A DNA stretch of 64,000 bases from Liolophura sinensis (lineage: Eukaryota; Mollusca; Polyplacophora; Chitonida; Chitonidae): positions 31,242,470-31,306,469 of the forward strand of contig NC_088295.1 in the NCBI RefSeq assembly GCF_032854445.1, in the 5' to 3' direction. The first letter of the stretch is position 1, and every line of letters starts with the position of its first letter. Shown here one piece after another: positions 23,801 to 35,400 of this stretch. The translations under genes were made by a program, and so were the position numbers. The notes beneath the pieces are model-generated. The model made no database searches. It saw nothing but the letters and a program-made list of their open reading frames with translations, and was not told the DNA's origin.

Positions 23801-24135
23801 ACTTCACGAGACTGAGAGCCCGCCGGCAAATTATAACGTCTAATATCGTATAACTCGACGCGACGAAGAAAGAACCAACTGAAATGTTATCAAATCCTCT
23901 TATGACTGAGCGTTTAGAATTGTATAAGCTTCCTGTCGGCAACACAACAACAAGTGCATAGTCTAGACGGGAACTTGAGATTTACAACGATCAGAGCACG
24001 ATGACCTTTATGTGTCTGAGCGAGGAGTTGAACACTCAGCTGACGTACGGCCGAAGGAAAATAGACTTTTACGTCAAAATCTGTCTTCATAACAGATACT
24101 TACTGTCGGACGAGAGTTAAGGTAAACAGCACCAT
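14842..24135 (-). CDS. TIGAR: TIGAR-like fructose-2,6-bisphosphatase (histidine phosphatase family)
   Basis: Six coding exons on the minus strand: 24135-24104 (ATG), 21431-21394, 20321-20203, 19083-19009, 16815-16705 and 15846-14842 (stop). They sum to 1380 nt, or 459 residues, with every junction in phase and GT-AG. The family hydrolyses fructose-2,6-bisphosphate and related phosphates, lowering glycolytic flux and oxidative stress. Evidence: the N-terminus MVLFTLTLVRHGETVANRR with catalytic His11, FTHVFTSDLSRA, the acid region DPRLRERKFG (Glu87), and the second catalytic His385 in VLVVSHGG, followed by VSPNTGLSKF as in TIGAR. Vertebrate TIGAR has about 270 residues. The extra length is one insert inside the last exon (about residues 148-376), rich in Ser, with a run of eight Ala and basic patches. 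The RHG motif is split across the first intron. Confidence 0.93.
17560..17657. repeat. 21-bp minisatellite, about 4.5 copies
   Basis: The unit is 'aataatgtgtacactggaat', diverging to 'aataatgtctacat'. It lies in the TIGAR intron between exons 4 and 5. Confidence 0.85.
19360..19522 (+). repeat. SINE 3' fragment, antisense to TIGAR
   Basis: Has 'gggaaggtcttccagcaacc', then a 'cctcccaccataatcctgcc' stretch, and ends 'acggcgtaaaacaccaatct'. It lies in the intron between TIGAR exons 3 and 4. Confidence 0.88.
20041..20240 (-). repeat. Three tandem copies of the 3' end of TIGAR exon 3 with its donor site
   Basis: The true exon end (20203, codons for SDLSRAAK, then GTATGA) is followed in the intron by two more copies whose donors lie at about 20124 and 20047, spaced 79 and 77 bp. 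Each copy keeps the AGCA/GCTAAGGT-like junction and part of the coding sequence. The copies differ by a few substitutions. Confidence 0.88.
21370..21391. repeat. Homopolymer T tract next to TIGAR exon 2 donor
   Basis: A run of about 22 T on the plus strand. On the gene strand it is the A tract that directly follows the GT of exon 2's 5' splice site (GTAAAA...). It may vary in length between individuals. Confidence 0.85.
21820..22073 (-). repeat. Near full-length SINE, same strand as TIGAR
   Basis: Plus-strand reading runs from 'actggtgttttacgccgttc' through 'ggaggctcctgggtcattgc' to 'ccttcgtccacggagtctcc', so the head is at the right. It is diverged relative to the 43037 copy and lies in TIGAR intron 1. 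Confidence 0.88.
22125..22300. mobile_element. MITE-like element with imperfect terminal inverted repeats
   Basis: The left arm 'cgatgagctggaagaggaac' plus 'atttga' is matched by the inverted right arm 'tcaaatgttcctttcccacc' plus 'tcatc' near 22270-22297. An inner pair, 'gccaggcat' and 'atgcctggc', is also inverted. The left-arm sequence recurs at 40547 in a CEP85 intron, so it is dispersed. There is no coding capacity. Confidence 0.6.
22301..24103. other. 5' part of TIGAR intron 1
   Basis: No exon, repeat array or structured element is evident beyond ordinary AT-rich intron sequence. Confidence 0.5.
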
Positions 24136-24480
24136 TTTGATCTCCTTTTGTCCAGCCAGCATACATCCCCAATCAACCAATATTGCGAGTCTAAGACAGA
24201 AATGACTTCACACCCAAGCATCTAACTTTTTCTCATGCCTCATTTCCCAGACACATGTCGTCATCGCCAGTTACAAAGGCAATCATTGGATAATCAAAAT
24301 TCGTTCAGCCAATCCCCAAAGCAGTTACACGATCGCCGACTCAACAAACAAAAATTACCTCTGCCACAGAAGAACTACGGCGGCAGACATCGTGCAAAGC
24401 ATTCGTTAGTGGCGACAGCTGGGGCAGGCCTTGTTACAATGAACCGTCTAATTTGCGTTTCCAAATGAAATTATTCAAGT
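24136..24480 (-). promoter_or_regulatory. Probable TIGAR 5' UTR and promoter region
   Basis: Directly upstream of the ATG at 24135 and less AT-rich than its surroundings, with CpG dinucleotides. No TATA box or initiator can be singled out. The open plus-strand frame at 24235-24468 has no recognisable domain, and I do not call it a gene. Confidence 0.35.
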
Positions 24481-27400
24481 TTTAGTTCAGTGAAGGGAGT
24501 CTGTTTTCCTGAAAATGAGAAATGAGATACACAATGCGGGCATAAATAGTGAATAACATTACTCCGCTAGTAGGAAATATTTAACTCTTGTCTTGATCTG
24601 AGCTGCGCGTTTAAAACGTTTAACACTGCCTAGTGTGTCGTGGCGTTTGTAGAACTTTTGTCATGGGCCTTAAGTTATTTCGGTTTCCCTGGCTGAATGC
24701 CCTCTTGTTCTAATTGCAGTTCTTGTTTCTATTGACATGCAACCAGTGCACGAGTACCAACAGCATAAAACGCCACACCCACAAGTCTTACCCGAGGTCT
24801 CTGCTTACAAGAACACATACATACACCTACTGACATCAACACCGAAATGAACAATATCTTATTCTATGCAAAATGGTCAACTTTTTTCCCTACAAATCCA
24901 AAACGACAACAAAATTTCAAAAAAAAGATAATAACTTGAGAATAAGTAAATAAAAAAAAATATCGCACGTTACAGATCGTCGTGCGCATATAGGCCATGT
25001 TATAGCGGACATGTTATTTGATTGTAGACACAAACAAAAAAGCTTATTCCTTTTAGGCCAAGGTCAGTGCAGTACAAGTTTATCTCATACAGAGGATTGT
25101 ACGTAATATGGGTCATACCGTCTACACAAATCATGAATACTACGATATACACAAGCACTCGTGCACAGGCTTTACATCCGAAAACTGAATCGAACAGACC
25201 TACGTGTATAGGGTTATGTATAATAAAAAAATAAACATAGTGCTAAACATTCTGTAGGCCCAATCACAATATTTCCAGGCATTAGTACTCCCGCAAAACC
25301 AGTACAAGTCAAGTTGTGAGAATCAAAACTTAACGTTTACCAAGCACCCTGACACGATCATAAACGGCGTAGGGCCTACGCGTTATTTAAGCCCCAGTGA
25401 AAGATACCCATTATCATTTCATGTGCTTCGATCAGTACCAGTCTGATCATAAACCGGTTCTTTATATTTGTCAAATACCAGTATATTATTAAAACAAAAC
25501 GTATAAGACGCTATATCGCTGCACGGCGACATTGTGATTAGGTCCACTGGGGTATCATCATTTTCGCATCTCAGCGCGAATGAAGGCTATAGGTTGAAGT
25601 CTTAATCTACGTGTGCATTTTGTTGCGTTGAGACTAATTAGCTATGAAAAGCGGATATTTAGTGTCCATTTGCAAGATTTCATGTACGCGCGAGTCTTTT
25701 ACACGCGTATCATGCACAGACGAAAACCATCCATGATCCGTGGTAAATTTACACATGAACGTGCCACGAAATGTCGCAAAAATGAAGTCTGAAAATCTCG
25801 CGTGCACGCAAGAAAATTGTTCGCGAAAATGTATCGTTCGCGCGAGGTTTTGCACGCTTACGCGTGAAATACATGTGCGTACGAAAAAATAAAGTCTGAA
25901 AATCTCGCTCGACGTTTTATACGTAGGCCTATAGACATGTTTTTCAAGCACGTGTACCCTTGCAAAAGCCCATTAAAGTCTAAATGCTAACGCAAGCTTT
26001 TCTCGCATGCTATTGAGACACTTTACCAGAAACTTCCCGTCATATTCATGCATGCCTGCACGGTGCTTTTTTAAATTAGGTGTAAAATGGCGGATTTATG
26101 TCAGAACTCTTTGGAACATAACGCACGTGTTAATGGTGCGTATAAGCCTACAAGCTTTTTCTCGATCCGTGAAGAAAAGCGATTGTTAAACTATAGATGG
26201 AATTTTTTTTGTCAGGCTGTTATTATGAGTATACATGCTTTTGCACAAATGTAAGAGTCCAGGTCTAACTCAATGCTGGCCCCCATTTAACAGATACATT
26301 TAGGGCCTAGATTTAGGCTATCGGGCGTCATTGATGAAGATGAAATCCTTTACATTGGCATTACGGAGGTCAAACATATCACTGATATGAAATTCTGCAA
26401 CAAGATAAATGGTATAATGCATTGTGTGTCACTCTGACTTCTACACAAAATCATGATGAATGGAAACATAGCTCTTTCACTTTATTTGCTGATCTGTCCT
26501 TAATCTGTAGGGTTTACCGACTATTTTGGATATACAAGCGTCACCTACATTAATAATCATTTGCTAACAAGAAACAAACAATATTCTAACAATCTTGAAA
26601 CAGTGCTATACATATTGATCTATGGCACAGATACAAGGGTATGAGTATATATTTATATTTTACTATCACCTATTTTACACCTATTTTACAAATCCAAGTG
26701 CATGCAATACCATTGGAAGTTACCTCCCTTTGCACCACCAGGCGTCTTTATTTGTGCGATATGAACAAGTCAAAGCTTATTTTCATCCTAGCGAAGAATA
26801 GCGCGTTTTAACCAAACGTGAAAAGGTATGGCTGTGTAAGATCATCCTCTTTTCGTTATCACGTCAGTTTATCTGTTTATATCGCTTGCTTCAAATGTCG
26901 TGTTTTTTATGTCACGGTCATCATAAACTCGCGTGAAGTATGAAGATGACGGTGCGAAAACAACAACAACAACATCATTATGAACGCTCTATGGCCCATT
27001 ATTTGTGTCGTCATGTATACCGTAATGTATAGATTTATAGATTGTTTAAGGGTACAGAATTTCACTGTGACCCATAACTGGTTTAATCACACTAGGCTCC
27101 TAGTTTCCTGTCAATGTCGCACGCAATTTGCCACTGTTGTAGAGTACAGTATAGGGCTACTTAGATCTGAGATTGGTTGGCCATGTTCCTGGCTTAGCTT
27201 CCACATTAATCACTCTGAATCGTTACATTCACCAGCCTGGAACTTGGTCCTGTCGCCTGCCCAATCCTCAAAGTCCCAACGTAGTATTTCACAAACAAGG
27301 TGTCTTGTGTAATTCAGAAGTAGTTCTGAATACATATTACCTCATTATGCAGGAATAATAAAGACCATAATATCGCAAATAACGCAAAGGTAACTGACGC

Positions 27401-28359
27401 ACCCACTTGGACAGCATCAGAACATCAGAACCAACTGCCAATTTTTTTTCACGCGACTCCATTGCTACTGTGGCTGCTTTTCCCAAAATTAAGATCATCT
27501 CCTTTTTAACAATAGTTGGGTATAGTTGCTTTGTGTACATTGTTAACACACAGATTAAAGTAAAGACTCCCAAGGAATTTGTCAGTCGCCCTTTAACTTG
27601 TGTACATCTCATTGGTTTCAGTGAAATCATTCCATGAGTTTATCTTCTTCTGGACAATGCCTAGTGCAGCCAACTCAAATTAAAAATGGCGTTTAGCAAA
27701 GCTTGGCTTGCTCCTGATGTAACAGATACATTTGTCATAATTGTGACGGTCTTTATTATTCATGAATAACTAAGTTATATGGAGTAAGAATTATTGAAGA
27801 ATTACAGGAAACCTGTTTTTTGTAACATACAGCTTCGACATGTTGAGGACAGCACACACTAAAGGGTTGAGTTCCATGTTAGTAAACGGAAGAGTACACG
27901 TCTGTATTTCCGAAATCTAAGCTGGGAAGAATGAAACAGATCTCAGATCTAAGGGCTCACCTTAATTAACAGTCTAGCCCTGCAAACTCGCCATGCTTTA
28001 ACCTGGCTGGTAGAAGGTAAGATCATTCTGTAGGGCTTACAGTGCTTTAGTAGAGCCATGCTCTGAACATTGTTTCATGTATTCTTAGGAATGCACAACT
28101 ATTGATTGATCTTCCTCGTTAGAAAGAAACCCAGTGATAAACATCAAAACTTTGGCATGACGTTGCCCTGTGCAGCCATTTTTTGACTACTTCTCGAAAC
28201 TGTCAAATTTTTATACCCCACTTCCACTGCACCACATGAAAACAGTTCATCTATACACCCATCACCCATTAAGTTGTGCCCTGTATTTAACGCATTTTTG
28301 ATGTCATATCCTCTACCATGCAACTAAAACAAGAACCCAAACTCAAAGTTACTTCACTC
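24481..28359. other. Intergenic DNA between divergent TIGAR and CEP85 genes
   Basis: No supported exon. The stretch 25640-25950 is unusually CpG-rich, and 'aatgaagtctgaaaatctcg' occurs twice in it, at about 25782 and 25888. Upstream non-coding exons of the CEP85 gene may lie here or further right but cannot be recognised. Confidence 0.4.
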
Positions 28360-28591
28360 CGTGCCAAAGTGGGTAACATGCCAGCGCGGCACAATGACCC
28401 AGGAGCCTCTCACCAATGTGGTCACTGTGAGTTCAAGTCCAGCCCATGCTGGCTTCCTCTCCGGCCATACATGGGAAGGTGTGGCAACAACCTGCGGATG
28501 GTCATGGGTTTCCTCCCACCATAATGTTGGCCGCCGTCGTATAAGTGAAATATTCTTACGGTGTAAATACTAGTCAAATAAATAAATAAAT
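28360..28591 (+). repeat. SINE, nearly complete
   Basis: From 'gtgccaaagtgggtaacatg' through 'aatgacccaggagcctctca' and 'gccgccgtcgtataagtgaa' to an 'aaataaataaataaat' tail. The first part of the tRNA-like head is diverged. Confidence 0.85.
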
Positions 28592-31500
28592 CAAAGTTAC
28601 TTCACATCTCGCCATAACATGTTTGCATTCAGATATTTAGCTTTTAGTCAGGTGCATAGACAGTACTCCGGGATGGTTTTAAGTTGCATTGACAATGTTG
28701 ATAGTGTCTCGCTCTGCCTCAGCTCATTGTTCTCTTGCTGTGGCAGGGTAGGATATTATGACTTGTGTCAGTGTACATGTAAATTGCCAGATCTTTTTAA
28801 GTTTGACTTATTACTTCCAGGGTTATATATAGAATTTTGTGTACCTGCAATATTGTGAATCTAGAAAAGAAGGATGACTCAGAAATTTCTATAGTAATGA
28901 GTTTTTAAAGAGGGAGTTAATTTCAGGATTCAAAACTTAATTCCATTCTTTCTGGGTTTTTTTCTGATTTGATTTCTCTCTAGGTATGGTTGAAGTCATT
29001 CAAACTCACAACTTCAGATCAGGTGGCATGGGGTTTTAAAAGAGACATCAGATATACCATGTGCAGATGCCATTCTGTTAGTGTAAAACTAATGTTATTC
29101 ACTGCGCTGTATATTTGTTTAGAGATTACAAGGAAACCATGTCCAATGCATCAAAGGTGGCATGGGGTTTTAAAATGCATCATACAAAGGAATGTTGGAT
29201 GTCTCAGGGAATGATATCAGTGGTAGTATTACTCCAAATTGGCCTGGTTTGCCAATGTGCTGTAATGCTGGTCTTGTGATGTCCTGTGATGGCCCAGCAT
29301 AGGAAGGGTGTGAGCACAGCCATGCGCATTAGTCAGGTGTATACAATCAGCTTTTGAAAGATGGAATTTAAAACGGGTGAATACTATGAACAATCCATAC
29401 AAAAGTGAGAAATATGCTCGTTTTCAAAATAAAGGTGATTTTGTATCTTGGATATAAACAAATAGGTATATCCCTTAAAAGGATGGGGCATTGTATTGGC
29501 CTCCCTGTGGTGAATTTAACCTGGTGGGCGTATGTCGTTATAGTCCATTTTAAAAAAACATAAAAATTTGGTAGATATATGCTGAAAAATTCTGTTACAC
29601 TAGTCATAAAGATCAGTACCAAATCTGTTTTATTTAAGCATGTTAAGTTTTATTAAGTTATTATTAAACTAAATAAGTAGATTTTTGCTTATGATACTGT
29701 TATGGGACTGGTAAAGTCAAGTACCAGTAATGTTGGGAGGTTAAACTACAGCTGAGACACATACAATGATACATGTGTATGATAATTAATGATTTGGCTT
29801 TATATTGTCACATTACACACAGCACCAGATACCAAAGCTAGAACATCTGCTACATTATGATATACCATTTCAGATCTTGGGAATTAACCATAGTTAAGTG
29901 CAGTCGTGGACAATCACATGAATCAGTTTCGTGTAGATCAGGTGATATTTAATAGTTATTCATGTTAGTGACATGCTACAGTACACAGGTATAAAGGATT
30001 GTTGAGTATACCTGAACCAGACAATCAACATAATGTAGTGGGGATTTTGTTGAAGTAGAAAAGCTCAGGTAATAGATATATGATGACACTTGTCCACCTG
30101 GAGTTGCACATACAAGTCATAGTAGATCTCAGCATGAAGTACATGTACCAGTAGACAGAGAATTTTTCTGAACTCAAGAAGATGTTGAAAAAATTTCAGT
30201 GGATTAATCATTCTGGTTACCGTAGAATTTATTCTGTAAGTTTTGAATTTTTGATAAATGAGAATGCACTGCTATTGTTTACTCAACAGTTATTTTTAGA
30301 CTTTATTATGGATTTCAATTTATTTATTTAATTCGTTGCCTGAGCTGTGCATGAAAATATTTTTATGCTGCTACATTGTTATGTGGTAAATTAAAACCAA
30401 AAAAGATGAACATTTGCTCAATCAGATTACACAAGCATCAATATCTAAGCAAATTTTTGAAGAGTAAAGATGTCAGGATATTAATTTTGTGGACACTTTT
30501 ACTCTTTACTAGATATGTAGAAATTAGTGCTTACCGTTTATGGTGTTAAAATGATCATAAAATTTGAATAAAGTTATAAAGTGACGTGCATTATAAATTT
30601 TACGAACTTTGTTAATTACAGATTTTGTATGGTGACAATACTCAATGTTTTGTTAAAGGTAATTATTTGGGCTATTCTAAAATGATAACATGGAATTTGA
30701 TTGGATTGGCACGGATTACTGTTTTGCCAAATATCTCCAGTATAGTCTCATTAAAAGAAAATAAGCTTTTCCTCCATGTAGGCGAAAAGAAATGTAAATT
30801 TAGGCATACACTTTAAAAGCTACTTGTGAATAATGTTTCAGTACTCTCAAGGATCTGTTCAAACTTTTAGAAGGCCTTCTGGTACGTGAATATTATAGCT
30901 TATAGGTCTAATCTATAAGAAGGTGTGGAATTTCTCAAATTAGCTATCTGCTTACCTTAACTTGTTCACCTTTACTCCCAGTTCATTCTCCAAGTTGTTT
31001 ATAAGGTGACACTTTGACCTGTGTTATTTATCATTTTCACCTTGACTGGAGTAGAGCTTGATATATCTGCGTTAGGCCATAATCTGTACATTTCATTATT
31101 TATGGTAGTATGCTCTCAGGGTGGTTGAAGCAATTGAGTTATGGGCTATATAGTACATGCATTCTGGGATATAATTTACTGTATACCCGATGTAGCCTTT
31201 GTTTTCGTATGACTGCACTGTGTTATGTGCATATTGTAATTGTACACAGATATCTGCATACAATGTATGTGCGCATTTAGGAGCGCCCAATGATCATGGT
31301 GTCAGTCAAAAGTTACCTTTGCACAATCTGTTGATGTCTTTCTTCATTCATGTTGTAAGTCATCATAAAATGGCATAAAATAACACTCAACAAACACGTT
31401 AGACCGTCAGTGTGTGCAAAAAAAAAAAGATGCCCTAAACAACAAATCCAAGAAGCGCATGGGTCCATGGTAAATTTGGCAGACCAGTTTTAAGCAAGGG

Positions 31501-32445
31501 TTAGTATGTGTGAGTAGACATTGGTCCACTAAGTCGACGAAATAGAATCAGCTAGAGCACTCATTGATGGGCAGACATTTGCATCTGTGACAAATGGTTT
31601 CAAACTATATTCTTAAGTCTCCAGCAATCTGTTGGGAAATTGAGTAACCTGCAGTCAAGCATGTCATGACGTCAATGGTGATATCTGTCAAAAAAACAAT
31701 GTAGGGGAAGCTTAAGACACTGAGATGGTCACTAAGGTCGCCATTGATGCCATTTCTAAAAATTTTGGGTAAAAGAGAGGGGTAATTACATAAATATATT
31801 CAATACATATAGGTTGGGTTTAATGTGCATCAGTCTCTGTCAATGCACCTGCCACTTTGAGTGGATAACAATACACATTACTCATTAGCCTGTGGGTGAG
31901 TGATGGGTCTCGGTCTGACCTATGCCCACCTTAATGCCGGATGATAGATCGTGCTTGTTGACCACTGTACAGCCCAGTGTGTACCTATGGCCTGGCAACC
32001 TCAATACCCACAACCCTTTCTTATGATCATATAAAGGGATCCCACTTTATCTGACACATTTAATTTCTTACATGCTTAGTGTCTGTCCAATAAATAATTT
32101 ACAGTAAATAAAGTCCAGGTGCTCAGTGATGGTCCTTGTGGCACCCTACTGGGACAAGCATCCATGTGGGGGGTTAGGCATACCCCATAACTAGCTTACT
32201 AACAGGAGCTGATATGGGGTGAACATTGGCCTTCGCCAGATGTCAATTGTACTTGCGTCCATCATGTTCACTTACCATGTGCTTATGAATGTGGTAATGT
32301 TTTCTGTTTATAAGTTTTCATATCATATAATGGATTTCAACTTATGGGACAGAACGAGTTATTTCATTTTAAAAGCAATCTAGTTTATATTCAGTGTTTG
32401 ACTTTATCAAATCTTTGATCTAATGTTATGTATTTTCTTTCACAG
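28592..32445. other. Sequence upstream of the first recognised CEP85 exon
   Basis: AT-rich, with no supported exon. 'aggtggcatggggttttaaa' occurs at 29020 and again at 29155. A first, probably mostly non-coding, exon of the CEP85 gene is expected here or further left. Confidence 0.4.
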
Positions 32446-35400
32446 ACTGACCATGGGTTGGGCTCCCTAAATAAGGGACAGAGGGAAAGAGATCTTGCCC
32501 CAAGGGAGACTCGAATAATGCCCCACGCTAGTCGGTCTGTCAGCGCTTCCCCTTATGGACCAGAAATTAGCCGACAGACAAATTTCACAGGTAAAGCTCA
32601 TCTAGATCTCATAATTTTCTGCATGTAAAAAGGTTACAGGTGTAAGAAGGATTCCAGTTTACTTGGTAGTTAAACTGGGATAATATACATTTTGTACATC
32701 TTGTAGGGGCTGAAGCATGTTGTAGGGTTCAGGTCAGCATTCTATGATGTAACATGTATATGTACATAGGGGGCAAAGTTTTTAGTTTTCAGGATTCATA
32801 TATTACATGCTGTACATGTATATTTACAACATCATATGAATTCGAGTGTATAATTCATTTCCAAGTGAATCCTCCATAAACAGTCGTATCAAGTATAAGG
32901 TGACCAAATCATCATGACAGCTTAGCTAAACAGAAATATAAATTAAAATGTTTATTTTGCTAGATTGAGTTGGAAGAATTTAGTTGTTAGCTTGCCTTAC
33001 ATACTAAGGAAAGGTATTTTGAGAGGGAGATCAGATGCTATCGGTGGTGGTGTTGGTGTCCAGTTCAGTTAAAGCTCCTGGCCAATCACAGGGTTGAAGT
33101 GGCCACCCATAGTACACTGTACAAAGATAGCCAATCATCGGTAGCGATTTGCATATTAAAGACCAAGGAAGTCTTTTACATCACAGCTCAACATTTTGCT
33201 CAGCTATTCACAGGGTTGCAGTTGCCTCCCATAGTACATGGATTGCCAAATGCAGTTTGCGATTTGCATGTCAAGGACCTCAGTGGTAAAATTGTTCTCC
33301 TCCACAGTGTCTTTTTACCACCACAATGATTTACAACTCCATAACATATGAAGTCACTGCTCTGCAATCCTTATACATACGATAAACAGCCATAGTTGTG
33401 ACAATATAATAATTTTGGTCCTTCATGTTGATTTAATGACAAGATCACTATATAATTAGAGGATTACTTGTATATCTGTGTATGACAGTGTCAGTCGTTT
33501 CACTTTTTTTTTTTTGGTTTAGAGGTCAGTATTTGAATATATCACATAACTTGAACATTATGCAGTTTTACAAACTGCTCAATCAGGCGAGCTACAGTTA
33601 TTCTCTGAATGCCTTGTTCCTAATTACAGCACATATAGTGTTGATACTTTTTCACACAATTCAAGAACTTGCATGTTTTTCGTTATGACTTCAGATTATG
33701 AGAAAGTACATTGTGCTCCTGATGACAGATTCTTTCAACCAGGTGCGTTTCTATAACAGTAACAGTGTAGACTTGTATAAGGTTATTGAAATAATACATG
33801 TAACCTAAAATGTCAGCCAAGAAATGTATTTTTTGAGGAAAATATGTGAGAAATATTACTTTTGGTGCTGAAACTTACATTCCAATAGGATATCATCCTA
33901 CATTCTAAACAAACCTCAATACTCCTTCAAAGAATCAGACAATTGTTAGAATCAGTCATAGTACACAACTTTTAAGATGTTTATTTAAATAATGAAAAAT
34001 TTTATATTTAGTAGCTATACATGTTATACATATGAAACCAAACTTTTTTTGGCCTAAAATGTGGTCCATGGCTAAGTTACTCATTTTGTCTTATTCTGAG
34101 AGTTCCATGTACAGAGATGTATTGAGATTTGTTTGGAAGGTATCCTATGGGGAAAATGTAATTTTCAGCACCAAAAACAATATTTAGTGATTCTTACGGC
34201 TTCTAAAAATGTACTTTGTTGGATGAATTTTTATGCCACATGTAGTATGTTGGAATTGTATGAGTAGGAATGAGTTATTGAGGCAGTTTTTGACACAGGC
34301 TCACTTTATGTAAGGACGGGTGGTCATGTGACTTGACAGGGATGGAGTCATATCTTCCACTGGTTATTCCACATTAGGTTTGACTGTATTCATATGTGAT
34401 ATTCTTGGATACAAAGAAAGTTTGAAGTAAATTAATTTGTAAGCATGCTATGTTTTCAGAGAGAAATCTGGGCCCTTATGATGACTTACTAAGGCCCTGC
34501 GAGATGTCATCTGGTCCGCCCAACTCTCACCGCCTGGGGAATGACCAGCACTACTCTTACACTACTGGGGGAACAGGCACTACCCCAGGTTAGCACTCAG
34601 TCCACGCACACATGTGAATGTCTTATTAGTGCAGGTTGGGAGGGATGGGTTGGGGGGGCGATATCAAGCATATCTGACTGTGAATTATTTTTTGTTAATT
34701 CTGTTTGAATCTACATGTACATGTGTATGAATCCATGCCAGTGACATGTTTACACTGAAAGTCCCTAAATTAGCCTTAGAATATACATGTAATTGTATAT
34801 ATGGTAAATTAATTAGCCCTAATCAAATGAGTAATACTTCTATTTTGTTGTCTAGTACATATATGGTATGTATATGTACTTTCATGTCTGTTACATATAT
34901 ATATATATATATATGGAACTTACAGAAAACTTAATGTATCCAGTATGATAGATGGTTTGTGGTGTGCTTCGGCTTGAAAAGGCAGTATCAGGAGTTATGT
35001 CCCTTGATACATGTAGCCTTGCTTGTCTTCAGGTAGAGATTTGGGGTACAACATTCCCACTCAGGGAGATGCCCACACCAGTCCCACCTCAAATCTCCAG
35101 TCATCCAGCTTTAATCGTCGCCAGTCCACACCCAGAACTAAACACAGGGATTTCCGTCAGAACAACTTATCCTCGGACCAGCTGTATGACATGAGTCGCT
35201 ACCGTAGCCCGCTGGAGGAACGGAGGAACACGCTGTTACCTGAGGCAGATGAGGAGTCCGTGTTCCAGGCTCTGCAGCCAGATGAGAACCCAGGGATGCT
35301 GTACACCGGGCCAGCCATACCCTACTCCAGCACCAGCCAGTCCAGCCTGTCCAAGGCCCCCAGAGCTAACGCCCACTCCTCCTCCCTAGAAAGTCTGCCA

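Noticed and set aside
24235..24468. Possible small gene upstream of TIGAR
   Set aside because: No domain, no splice-compatible partner exon; more likely 5' UTR or promoter DNA.
28990..29214. Candidate first exon of the CEP85 gene
   Set aside because: Preceded by ctctctag, but it has no phase-compatible donor, and its sequence includes a duplicated 'ggtggcatggggttttaaaa' stretch typical of non-coding DNA.
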